Part shown: piece by piece, positions 8,923-16,709 of the stretch
Layout of the letters: each line of letters opens with the position of its first letter
Position numbering within the stretch: the first letter of the stretch is position 1
Assembly (NCBI RefSeq): GCF_017426705.2
Contig: NZ_CP147251.1
Location: forward strand, 1,216,501 to 1,280,500
Direction: 5' to 3'
DNA: 64,000 nucleotides
Source of the DNA: Enterococcus sp. DIV2402
GTDB lineage: Bacteria > Bacillota > Bacilli > Lactobacillales > Enterococcaceae
Position numbers and translations under genes: made by a program
The notes under the pieces: model-generated
Told to the model about the DNA's origin: nothing
Seen by the model: only the letters and a program-made list of their open reading frames with translations
The model's database searches: none

Positions 8923-9729
8923 ATGACAAAAATCAGACGCCTTTATGCGATTCCATATATGTTTTGGTTGGTTTTATTTGTAATTGCTCCAGTTTTAATG
9001 ATCGTGTATCAATCGTTTTTTGATATGAATGGGCAATTTTCATTGATTAATTATCAAACATATTTTGCTTCTGGTAAGTATTTAACAATGACCTTAAACT
9101 CTGTCTGGTATGCTTTTTTAATTACGGTAATCACGTTATTGATTAGTTATCCAACGGCGTATTTTTTGACAAAATTAAAACACAAAGATTTATGGTTGTT
9201 ACTCATTATCTTACCAACTTGGGTTAATTTATTACTAAAAGCGTATGCCTTTATTGGAATCTTTGGCATTAATGGGAGTATCAATAGTTTTTTAACATTC
9301 ACAGGAATTGGACCTCAGCAAATTCTATTTACTGACTTCAGCTTCTTAGTAGTCGCTACGTATATTGAATTACCATTTATGATTATGCCGATTTACAATG
9401 CATTAGAAGAAATGAATCCGTCATTAATCAGTGCCAGCCGTGACTTAGGGGCAAATAGTTTTGAAACCTTTCGTCGAGTTATTTTTCCATTGTCTTTAAA
9501 CGGAGTAAAAAGTGGTGTGCAAGCCGTATTTATTCCTTCGTTATCACTCTTTATGTTAACGCGTTTAATTGGTGGAAACCGAGTGATTACCTTAGGAACA
9601 GCAATTGAACAACATTTCTTAGTTACTCAAAATTGGGGCATGGGTTCAACGATTGGTGTTGTATTAATTATAGCCATGTTTGTCGTTATGCTTTTAACAG
9701 GTGAGAAGAAAAAAGGAGGTAAAAAATGA
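8923..9729 (+). CDS. potB: Polyamine ABC transporter permease PotB
   Basis: Membrane subunit with about six TM segments. The EAA loop that couples to PotA is visible (ISASRDLGANSFETFRRV, about residues 168-185). Length 268 aa is normal. GGGGGAG precedes the ATG, 10 bases after potA. Its last codons overlap potC by four bases (ATGA). Confidence 0.94.
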   Translation: MTKIRRLYAIPYMFWLVLFVIAPVLMIVYQSFFDMNGQFSLINYQTYFASGKYLTMTLNSVWYAFLITVITLLISYPTAYFLTKLKHKDLWLLLIILPTWVNLLLKAYAFIGIFGINGSINSFLTFTGIGPQQILFTDFSFLVVATYIELPFMIMPIYNALEEMNPSLISASRDLGANSFETFRRVIFPLSLNGVKSGVQAVFIPSLSLFMLTRLIGGNRVITLGTAIEQHFLVTQNWGMGSTIGVVLIIAMFVVMLLTGEKKKGGKK

Positions 9730-10565
9730 AAAAATTTCCTTGGTCTCGTCTTTATTTAGCGCTGGTCTTTGTGTTATTATATGCTCCAATTTTTTACCTG
9801 ATTTTTTATTCCTTCAATGATGGAGGAACAATGAATAGTTTTACTGGATTCACTTGGGACAACTATACAGCAGTTTTTGAAGATTCGCGTCTGTTAATTA
9901 TTGTGTTGAATACCTTTATGCTCGCGTTTTTATCAGCATTGGCTGCCACCGCAATTGGTACATTCGGTGCAATGGCTATTTATTACACAAAACAGCGTTC
10001 AACACGTAATACATTATTGAGTTTGAATAATATTTTGTTAGTGTCACCGGATGTTATCATCGGTGCTAGCTTTTTAATTTTCTTTACGATAATTGGGAGT
10101 TTATTCCGCAACTTTAGTTTGGGATTTATGAGTGTATTGCTGTCACACATTGCGTTTAGTATTCCGATTGTAGTGTTGATGGTTTTACCAAAACTACATG
10201 AAATGAATGATTCGATGGTCGATGCGGCTAGAGATTTAGGCGCTAATAATTTTCAAGTGGTTAAAAATATTATTTTGCCGTTCTTATCTCCGGGAATTAT
10301 TGCAGGATATTTCATGGCGTTTACGTATTCATTGGATGATTTCGCTGTGACTTTCTTTGTGACAGGAAATGGCTTTAGCACATTATCTGTTGAAATTTAT
10401 TCTCGTGCAAGACAAGGAATTAGCTTAGAAATCAATGCGTTAAGTACCTTAGTTTTCTTATTCTCGATGATTTTAGTAGTGGGGTATTATTTTATTAGTA
10501 AAGAAAATGTCTCACGACGTGTCCGTAAAAACCGTAAAAAAAGAGAGGTGACGGATTTACAATGA
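9726..10565 (+). CDS. potC: Polyamine ABC transporter permease PotC
   Basis: Second permease of the heterodimeric pore: about six TM segments and the EAA loop VDAARDLGANNFQVVKNI near residue 165. AAAGGAGG lies inside the end of potB. Both its junctions, with potB and potD, are four-base ATGA overlaps, consistent with coupled translation of B, C and D in stoichiometric amounts. Confidence 0.94.
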   Translation: MKKFPWSRLYLALVFVLLYAPIFYLIFYSFNDGGTMNSFTGFTWDNYTAVFEDSRLLIIVLNTFMLAFLSALAATAIGTFGAMAIYYTKQRSTRNTLLSLNNILLVSPDVIIGASFLIFFTIIGSLFRNFSLGFMSVLLSHIAFSIPIVVLMVLPKLHEMNDSMVDAARDLGANNFQVVKNIILPFLSPGIIAGYFMAFTYSLDDFAVTFFVTGNGFSTLSVEIYSRARQGISLEINALSTLVFLFSMILVVGYYFISKENVSRRVRKNRKKREVTDLQ

Positions 10566-11635
10566 AGAAATTACAATCATTGATTATCGGTATTGTCCTC
10601 ATTATTGTGGTATTACTTTTAGGTGTTTGTCAATTAGAAAAATCAACAGGAATGGCTGGCGCTCAGGTATTGAATATTTATAACTGGGGCGATTATATTG
10701 ATCCTGAATTACTGAAAAAGTTTGAAGAAGAATCTGGATACAAAGTTAATTACGATACATTTGATTCAAACGAAGCGATGTTCACAAAAATTCGTCAAGG
10801 TGGTACTGCCTACGATATTTCAATTCCAAGTGAATACATGATTCAAAAAATGATTGATGAAAAATTAGTATTACCTTTAGACCATACTAAAATTAAAGGG
10901 TTAGAAAATATTGATTCCCGCTTTTTAAACTTAAGTTTTGATCCAGAAAACAGTTATTCGATTCCTTATTTTTGGGGAACGCTGGGCATTGCGTATAATG
11001 ATAAATTTATCAGTGCTGATAAAATGACTTCTTGGGATGATTTATGGCGTCCAGAATTAAAAGATAATATCATGTTAATTGATGGTGCACGTGAAATTAT
11101 TGGATTGGGTTTGAATAGCTTAGGCTATTCATTAAATAGTAAAAATATGGAAGAACTTGATGAAGCCGTGACCAAATTACGCAAAATGACACCAAATGTC
11201 AAAGCGATTGTTGCAGATGAAATCAAGATGTACATGGCAAATGAAGAAAGTGCCGTTGCCGTAACTTTTTCTGGTGAAGCAGCTGATATGATGGCAGAAA
11301 ATGAACACATCCATTATGTTATTCCTAAAGAAGGATCAAATCTATGGTTTGATAATATCGTGATTCCAAAAACAGCTAAAAATGTTGACGGAGCATATGA
11401 ATTTATCAATTTCATGTTACGCCCAGAAAATGCAGCACAAAATGCGGAATATATTGGGTATTCAACTCCCAATAAAAAAGCATTAGACATCTTACCAAAA
11501 GAAATCACTGAGGATGAACAATTCTATCCAACTGATGAATTAATGTCACATTTAGAAGTTTATGAAGATTTAGGCAAAGAATATCTAGGAATCTACAATG
11601 ATTTATTCTTAGAGTTGAAGATGTATCGGAAATAA
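10562..11635 (+). CDS. potD: Spermidine/putrescine-binding protein PotD, probably membrane-anchored
   Basis: Extracellular polyamine-binding component. After an N-terminal hydrophobic segment (about residues 5-24) the mature domain starts with LNIYNWGDYIDPELL, the standard PotD opening. YDTFDSNEAMFTKI, PSEYMIQKMI and IPYFWGTLGI follow. A cysteine sits at residue 23 in the context LGVC, a poor lipobox (Val at -1). As in some streptococcal PotD proteins it may be an uncleaved anchored protein rather than a true lipoprotein. Length 357 aa is normal. Confidence 0.93.
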   Translation: MKKLQSLIIGIVLIIVVLLLGVCQLEKSTGMAGAQVLNIYNWGDYIDPELLKKFEEESGYKVNYDTFDSNEAMFTKIRQGGTAYDISIPSEYMIQKMIDEKLVLPLDHTKIKGLENIDSRFLNLSFDPENSYSIPYFWGTLGIAYNDKFISADKMTSWDDLWRPELKDNIMLIDGAREIIGLGLNSLGYSLNSKNMEELDEAVTKLRKMTPNVKAIVADEIKMYMANEESAVAVTFSGEAADMMAENEHIHYVIPKEGSNLWFDNIVIPKTAKNVDGAYEFINFMLRPENAAQNAEYIGYSTPNKKALDILPKEITEDEQFYPTDELMSHLEVYEDLGKEYLGIYNDLFLELKMYRK

Positions 11636-11794
11636 GGGGAATCATCGGTGAGAATGGCGTATTATCAATAATATTTAAGGAGTTTCAGCCTGCCACAATA
11701 TACGTCCCTGCTATCTGTCGAAATAGGATTAGATATTTTTCGTGGCATTGTCAAAGCTCAAGGACAATCAGAGGAGGCAAGTATTGGCAAATGT
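11636..11794 (+). other. Region after potD with no clear terminator
   Basis: No GC-rich hairpin with a T run follows the potD stop. The frame that becomes the next open frame is already open from about 11675 without a start codon or ribosome site. That suggests the fragment downstream is the remains of a longer gene. Confidence 0.35.
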
Positions 11795-12097
11795 TTGATA
11801 ATCAATCAATTTTTTGGCGAAAGCAATTTGGAGGTGGTCTGCTTAAATTGTTACTATAAATTTTTTGCTCAACAAACTATTAATTATTTGAAAGAAAATG
11901 GGGAGCAACTGACTTTGGGTTCAGTCTTACAAGAGTCTGTTCTTGATGATGGTTTTGTTCAAAAGGGTGACCAGCCATTTCTCAATGCGATTATTGCCGC
12001 TAATAAGGCTTTACTCGCAAAAGATTTAGCAAAAGTAAATATAAAGAGATTGGAACAGGGAGCGACAAAGATTTACGATATTAGGTATTTATTTTAA
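11795..12097 (+). pseudogene. Unrecognised open frame, possible gene remnant
   Basis: A 100-codon frame with only TTG as possible start and no good ribosome site. The same frame is open for about 40 codons upstream without an initiator, and an ATG at 11791 is out of frame and stops after 22 codons. No motif or family was recognised. Composition is ordinary for the organism, so a decayed gene fits better than chance, but this is an inference. A weak inverted repeat containing GGCGGTA and TACCGTC follows at 12113-12154. Confidence 0.3.
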
Positions 12098-12352
12098 CTA
12101 GCTGTCTATTCTAAAGGCGGTACAATCATTCCTTTAATGGTTATACCGTCTTGTATTGTTTGGCTGAAAGGAACAAAGAAGATTGTTCGAATACGGTACG
12201 GTTGTCCTTTCATCAAATCCAATTTTCTTTATTTTTATATTTAATGAATCGTTTAAGTAATTAAGCTTTAGCATTTTCTTTTATTCTTTAACTAAATTAT
12301 TTTTTAGTGTGATATGATGATAATTAACTAAATAGGGGAGCATTGTTAAAAT
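12098..12352. other. Intergenic region with an imperfect hairpin and a mobile-element-like fragment
   Basis: Holds an inverted repeat near 12113-12154 and, at 12175-12238, a segment about three-quarters identical to 19027-19089. AT-rich sequence follows, with a ribosome site GGGGAG before the HAD gene. Confidence 0.4.
12175..12238 (-). repeat. Degenerate repeat, copy A (partner at 19027-19089)
   Basis: On the reverse strand this stretch reads KIKKIGFDERTTVPYSNNLL. The partner reads KIKEIGLEERTTVPYPNKLL. The conserved peptide across two diverged copies suggests both are tails of the same coding element, probably a mobile one, but the family was not recognised. The two copies bracket the HAD/GntR/EIIC block. 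Confidence 0.5.
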
Positions 12353-13027
12353 ATGTATAAAGCACTTTTTATTGATATCGATGATACATTATTAAATTTT
12401 GAACAGTGTAGTATAGTTGCTTTAAAGACAACTTTTCAAGAATTAGCTATCCCGTATTCTGATAATGTGTATGATCACTTTCATAAAATTGACCAATCTC
12501 TTTGGAAAGAACAAAAAATGGGGAAACGAACAGTTCAAGAAGTATTAGATACTAGGTTTGAACTATTAGAAACTACTTTAGAAATTACTGATAAAGCAAA
12601 ATCATTACAGGAGTATTTCCAGTTACATTTATCAAACACGTTTGTATTAGAAAATAACGTATTTGATATTATTCATTATTTAAGTAGCAGATATTCTCTT
12701 TTTGTAACTTCAAATGGAGTTTTAGATGTTCAAATGAAAAGAATGGCTTTAGCCAAAATTGATACATTTTTTGTGGATTTTTTTGTTTCTAGTAATATTG
12801 GTTTCGATAAACCAGATAAGCGTTTTTTTAATTACTGTTTAGATAAAAGTGGATTTTTACCTGAAGAAGTACTTTTGATAGGTGACAGTCTAGAAGCAGA
12901 TATAGTTGGTGGAAATAATGTTTCAATTGATACCTGTTGGTATAATTCTAAAGAGTTAGATAATCACTTAAATACTCCAATAAACTATCAAATTAAAGAT
13001 TTGATTCAGTTAAAACAATTTTTATAG
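12353..13027 (+). CDS. HAD-superfamily hydrolase, YjjG/YfnB-like nucleotidase
   Basis: A 224-residue HAD phosphatase with the nucleophile motif DIDDTLL at residues 8-14. A helical C1 cap (about 18-95) follows. Motif II is VTSNG, and motif III/IV runs from KPDKRFFNYC to LIGDSLEADIVGG. The order and cap match the YjjG-type pyrimidine 5'-nucleotidases that clear non-canonical nucleotides. Substrate is inferred from overall pattern only. GGGGAG lies 11 bases before ATG. It is convergent with the GntR gene downstream and seems to be an independent unit. Confidence 0.8.
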   Translation: MYKALFIDIDDTLLNFEQCSIVALKTTFQELAIPYSDNVYDHFHKIDQSLWKEQKMGKRTVQEVLDTRFELLETTLEITDKAKSLQEYFQLHLSNTFVLENNVFDIIHYLSSRYSLFVTSNGVLDVQMKRMALAKIDTFFVDFFVSSNIGFDKPDKRFFNYCLDKSGFLPEEVLLIGDSLEADIVGGNNVSIDTCWYNSKELDNHLNTPINYQIKDLIQLKQFL

Positions 13028-13084
13028 AATCGCAAGGTATTTCTAAGTGTGTGTGAAAAACTAAAAGCTTAACAATAGAGTGCA

Positions 13085-13125
13085 AAATCCTAGCTTTAAG
13101 ATTTTGCACGCTATTGTTTTTACTA
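13085..13125. terminator. Terminator between the HAD and GntR genes
   Basis: A hairpin lies between the convergent genes. GCAAAATCCTAGC-type sequence pairs with GATTTTGC, followed by GCTATTGTTTTT, and a related arm AACAATAGAGTGC upstream can pair with GCTATTGTT. It probably serves both directions. Confidence 0.6.
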
Positions 13126-13134
13126 AATATATTA

Positions 13135-13869
13135 TTATCCCTTATCTTGCGTTCTAGGTGCTTTGGTTGAAAAATAATATTTATCACCTATGTAATAGCA
13201 TTCTACATAATACAATGGTTCGTTATTTTCTTGAAATGCCAAACATTTCATTAATAATATGGGAGAGTAATTTGGTAAAGATAATTTTTTTTGAACAAAA
13301 CTAGTTGCTAGTATAGATTCTAAATTGATTGTTCCATAACCAAGTTCGAGTTTATATGTATTTTGGTAAATATCAAATAATGAACTAGTGTTATCTATAT
13401 GTTTTTGAATATCTGGACATAATTTATAAGGCACATAAGTTTTTTCATAAGCCATGGGGGTGTTGTCGCCTAAACGAATTCTAGAAATGATATAACACTT
13501 ATCATCTTCACTTAAAGATAAAGATGATCTAATATTAGAATCGTCTATAGTTGTTAGTTGTATAGAATCCAATTCAGAAGAAGGAACAATACCACGTTCT
13601 TTCATTTGTTCAGAAAAACTTGAAAGAATAGTTAATTCATAGTCTGATTTACTCTGTCTAACGAACGTACCTTGAGGAGGTTTTCTAATAATAAATCCTT
13701 CATTTTCAAGTTTGGCTAAAGCTCTACGAACAGTATCTCTGCTTATATTATATTGTTCTCGAAATTCAATTTCAGTAGGGAGTTTTTCCCCAGGTGTAAA
13801 TTCTCCCGTTGTTATTTTAAATCTCAAATCATTATACAATTGTAGGTAAAGTGCTGTTTTCTTTTCCAT
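13135..13869 (-). CDS. GntR-family repressor, HutC/UTRA type
   Basis: A 244-residue regulator. An N-terminal winged helix (YLQLYNDLRFKITTGEFTPGEKLPTE, then SRDTVRRALAKLENEGFI) is followed by a UTRA ligand-binding domain from about residue 80 to 235. Such proteins usually sense a sugar phosphate or amino sugar. Divergent to it lie the TIM-barrel/HAD genes, and the palindrome AAAGTACGTACTTT occurs in front of all three following transcription units, so it is the likely regulator of 14.0-18.3 kb. That assignment is inferred from position. Its own upstream region does not carry a copy close to its start. Confidence 0.9.
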   Translation of the reverse strand: MEKKTALYLQLYNDLRFKITTGEFTPGEKLPTEIEFREQYNISRDTVRRALAKLENEGFIIRKPPQGTFVRQSKSDYELTILSSFSEQMKERGIVPSSELDSIQLTTIDDSNIRSSLSLSEDDKCYIISRIRLGDNTPMAYEKTYVPYKLCPDIQKHIDNTSSLFDIYQNTYKLELGYGTINLESILATSFVQKKLSLPNYSPILLMKCLAFQENNEPLYYVECYYIGDKYYFSTKAPRTQDKG

Positions 13870-13970
13870 ACCAGGACACCTCTTATTCTTGTTGTAATAT
13901 AGTCTATAAATATACTGTATTACATAATAGTTTTTTTTTCAATTATATAAATGTTAAATTCAAGTTTTTA

Positions 13971-14015
13971 AAAGTACGTACTTTGTGGTAAAATATTATG
14001 CAAAGTACGTTCTTT
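13971..14015 (+). promoter_or_regulatory. Operator pair and promoter for the TPI-like/HAD unit
   Basis: A perfect 14-base palindrome AAAGTACGTACTTT (13971-13984) and a near copy AAAGTACGTTCTTT (14002-14015) flank a -10-like TATTAT at about 13993-13998. Two operators around a -10 box fit repression by the adjacent GntR protein. Confidence 0.75.
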
Positions 14016-14050
14016 TATTTATTTTTGAGAAAGAGAGGTAACTTGAGAAA

Positions 14051-14745
14051 ATGATTGATAGAATTATCGGGCCTTTTTTTGTTTTAATAGTAAAAATTAT
14101 TTATCTAGAGAACAGCTGTTAGAATATGCTTTGTTATTTGATAGGCTATCTCAAAAATTAGACATAAAGGTCTTATTTGCAGTTCCAGCAACAGAAATAA
14201 GCTTTATTAATGATCATACAAAGGATTTAATTGTTACAGCTCAATCCATCGACGGCGATGTTCCATTAAATGCAATGGGAAAAATTAGTATAGATAATAT
14301 ATACGATGCTGGCGCACAAGCACTGTTTATTAATCACTCTGTTTTGCCTGTTTCTATATCAAGTCTTTTTAAAATAGTAACAAGAGCAAAAGAAAAACAA
14401 ATTCTTTCTATTGTCTGTGTGAATAACTTTACTGAAGCTGCAATGATTCAACCGTTAGAACCTGATATAGTATTATATGAACCGAAAGAAAAAATAGGTT
14501 CATTCGAGAAACTATCTAAAGAGAAAGTTTCAGAGATCAATTTCAATTTAAATGAGATATTTACAAATACATTAATTATGCAAGCTGCAGGGGTTAGTAC
14601 ACCTGAAGATGTTTACGAAATGTTTTCTTTAGGTGTGCAAGGAACTGGAAGTAGTAGTGGGATTGTGATGGCGAAAGATCCATTCAAAATGATTGAATAT
14701 ATGATGAAAGCTACCTATCAAGCAAAGCTAGATTTTAATTTTTAA
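14051..14745 (+). pseudogene. Archaeal-type triosephosphate-isomerase-like protein, interrupted by a -1 frameshift
   Basis: A TIM-barrel protein of about 230 residues. It resembles archaeal-type triosephosphate isomerases in strand order: INHSVLP for the catalytic-His strand, DIVLYEPKEKIG with the Glu strand, and phosphate loops QAAGVSTPEDV and GTGSSSGIVMAKDP near the end. Translation from ATG 14051 (GAGAGG upstream) gives MIDRIIGPFF and then leaves frame. The rest, including FNSKNYLSREQLLEY and all downstream residues, is in the -1 frame. The break is at a run of seven T (14074-14080). An eighth T or a -1 slip restores one protein. Real isomerase activity is not implied; it could act on another aldose/ketose phosphate. 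Confidence 0.65.
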
Positions 14746-14770
14746 TTTATTAGAATACGTTGGAGGAAAC

Positions 14771-15538
14771 ATGGAAAAGATTATTGTATTTGATTTAGAC
14801 GGTACTTTACTGAATTCAAATTCAGAAATAGATGAACAAACCCAAAAAGCTATTAGAGATTTAGATAGAAATAAATACTTACCAATCATTGCTACCGGTA
14901 GAGGACCTAAGGATTATCAAGATATAGCAGATATGTTAAATATTGATGTAGTCATAGGAATGAATGGCCACATTGTAACAGATAAACATAAAATTATTTA
15001 TTCTTCTCCTATGAATCCAGCTCATTTTGAAGATTTTCTTCAAATATCGGAACAATTACAGGCGCCTTTAGTTTTTTTTGGTGAAAACACAAGTAAAGCT
15101 ACTTTCTCAAATGAAAAGTTAAGCAATTACTCGAAAATATTAAATATTAGTTTACCTAAAATTGATCCATATTTTTATAAAAACGAAAAAATTTATATGA
15201 CCGTTTTTGCAACAGATCAAGACATACCAAGGGAGTATTATACGAAATTTATAAACGTAGAGTTTGTTAGAACAAGTCCAGTCTGTATTGATATTGTTAC
15301 AGATGGTATTTCGAAAAAAACGGGAATCCTAGAGTTTATAAAAAATATTTCTAATAAAACAGAAATTATTTGTTTTGGAGATAGTTTAAATGATCTTGAA
15401 ATGTTTGAGTTTTGTGATTACTCCATTGCCATGGGAAACGCTAAGAAGGAATTAAAAGAAATTGCCGATTTTGTCACTTTAGATAATGATAATTTGGGAA
15501 TTATTAATGGATTGACTAAATTAAACTTAATTAAATAA
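14771..15538 (+). CDS. Cof-type HAD sugar phosphatase
   Basis: A 255-residue HAD hydrolase of the Cof/YidA group. The nucleophile motif DLDGTLLNSNSEI is at residues 8-20, ATGRG is motif II, a C2 cap fills the middle, and the end has IVTDGISKKTGI and the motif IV GDSLNDLEMFEFC with AMGNA. Such enzymes dephosphorylate sugar phosphates. TTGGAGG lies close before the ATG. It follows the TPI-like gene by 25 bases in the same operator-controlled unit, suggesting removal of a phosphorylated intermediate. Confidence 0.85.
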   Translation: MEKIIVFDLDGTLLNSNSEIDEQTQKAIRDLDRNKYLPIIATGRGPKDYQDIADMLNIDVVIGMNGHIVTDKHKIIYSSPMNPAHFEDFLQISEQLQAPLVFFGENTSKATFSNEKLSNYSKILNISLPKIDPYFYKNEKIYMTVFATDQDIPREYYTKFINVEFVRTSPVCIDIVTDGISKKTGILEFIKNISNKTEIICFGDSLNDLEMFEFCDYSIAMGNAKKELKEIADFVTLDNDNLGIINGLTKLNLIK

Positions 15539-15546
15539 TACCCACA

Positions 15547-15581
15547 CCACTTAGGTTGTTAAGCACTAAGTGGTTTTTTTT
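15547..15581 (+). terminator. Terminator after the Cof-type HAD gene
   Basis: CCACTTAG / CTAAGTGG stem with an 11-base loop followed by a run of eight or more T. Confidence 0.9.
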
Positions 15582-15608
15582 ACAAAAAAAGAGTCTATTC
15601 CACTTTAC

Positions 15609-15653
15609 AAAGTACGTACAATACTGTATATTAATAATCATAGTACGTACTTA
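15609..15653 (+). promoter_or_regulatory. Operator pair before the TIM-barrel gene
   Basis: AAAGTACGTACAAT (15609-15622) and ATAGTACGTACTTA (15640-15653) share the core AGTACGTAC found before the two neighbouring units. A -10-like TATATT lies between them. They are 31 bases apart, the same spacing as the first pair, which places both on the same DNA face. Confidence 0.75.
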
Positions 15654-15685
15654 AATAATGGATCAAAAATGAGAGGATGTTTCAA

Positions 15686-16528
15686 ATGATCAGTAATGAT
15701 ATGAAATTGAAAATGGAAAAAAGTATGCAAATTGTGCATAAAGCGATTGAAATGGGAAATGGTCATACGATTTTAAGTACCGGTATTACTGGAGATGATG
15801 CTCGTTTAGCACGTGCAGCCGTTGAAGGTGGCGCTACATTATTAGAACCAAATCACCCTGCATTAGTATTGGCTAGAGGACATCGTGGCATTACATCTAT
15901 GCATGAGGCAGAAAAATACCGTCATGAAATTAGCATTGATCAAATGGCTGAAGTGACTCGAGGCGTTCGTAATGTTGTTGGTGAAGATATTTATCTAACT
16001 GTTGGTGTACCTGGTGGATTTACAGAAGTTAAACCAACAATTTTACAAGAAGAAGATTTCTTGAAAATGTCTCTAGCTGGAGCAAATGGCTTGCATACAC
16101 ATAAATCAAGCTTAAAAGATTTAGAAGAATTAGTAAAAAAAGCCCATAAATATGGTCTTTGTGTGGATGCATACATTGGTTTGCCAGATGATTTGCATAC
16201 TTTTGGTTTATCAGCTGAAAAACCAGAAGAAGTAGCCAAAGTTGCAAAACAAATGGAATCAGTCGGTGTAAGCATGGTAGGGTTAATGACTGGAATGAGC
16301 TATGAAGGTGTAGAAGCGGGTGAAATTCATCCCTTCTTGAAAGAGCGCTTGCAAGCTATGGTAGAAGCTGTTAAGATTCCGACATTGGCAGAAGGTGGAA
16401 TTAATCTAGATAACTATAAAGCATTTAAAGAAACTGGTGTGAACATTTTAGTTATTGGTACTTCCATTGATAAGATGGTTGAACAGGCTGCAACAAAAGT
16501 AGTCAGTGACTTTTTAACTGATTATTAA
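15686..16528 (+). CDS. Uncharacterised TIM-barrel (HisA/HisF-like) protein
   Basis: About 280 residues with a beta/alpha-barrel pattern: repeated strand-helix units, GITGDDARLARAAVEGGATLLEP near the N-terminus, LTVGVPGG, a GLHTHK strand, and a C-terminal phosphate-binding type end TLAEGGINLDNY followed by NILVIGTS. I do not know its function; it looks like a family seen beside PTS-type genes. The ATG at 15677 directly abuts GAGAGG. ATG 15686 has a 9-base spacing and is chosen. It has its own promoter with two GntR-type operators and its own terminator. A sugar-phosphate aldolase, epimerase or isomerase role is possible. Confidence 0.7.
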   Translation: MISNDMKLKMEKSMQIVHKAIEMGNGHTILSTGITGDDARLARAAVEGGATLLEPNHPALVLARGHRGITSMHEAEKYRHEISIDQMAEVTRGVRNVVGEDIYLTVGVPGGFTEVKPTILQEEDFLKMSLAGANGLHTHKSSLKDLEELVKKAHKYGLCVDAYIGLPDDLHTFGLSAEKPEEVAKVAKQMESVGVSMVGLMTGMSYEGVEAGEIHPFLKERLQAMVEAVKIPTLAEGGINLDNYKAFKETGVNILVIGTSIDKMVEQAATKVVSDFLTDY

Positions 16529-16576
16529 AATATTTTCGTAATTTCGATTTAACTATTGTATGAGTATTAACTACGT

Positions 16577-16610
16577 AAAAAGGAAACTTACCTCGGTTTC
16601 CTTTTTTATT
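16577..16610 (+). terminator. Terminator after the TIM-barrel gene
   Basis: AAAAAGGAAAC / GGTTTCCTTTTT hairpin with a 7-base loop ending in a T run. Confidence 0.85.
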
Positions 16611-16620
16611 TCATTAATTA

Positions 16621-16680
16621 AAAAAGCGTTTGCAATGATACGTACAATGTGATATTATAATTTTCAAAGTACGTACTATA
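16621..16680 (+). promoter_or_regulatory. Promoter, operator and possible cre before the EIIC-like gene
   Basis: A -10-like TATAAT at 16656-16661 is followed by the operator AAAGTACGTACTAT at 16666-16679, placed to block the start of transcription. The reverse complement of 16621-16636 (ATTGCAAACGCTTTTT) resembles a CcpA cre site except at its last two positions. Operator call is firm by repetition; the cre is tentative. Confidence 0.65.
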
Positions 16681-16709
16681 TAAAAATAAAAAGAAATAGG
16701 TGGAGAAAT

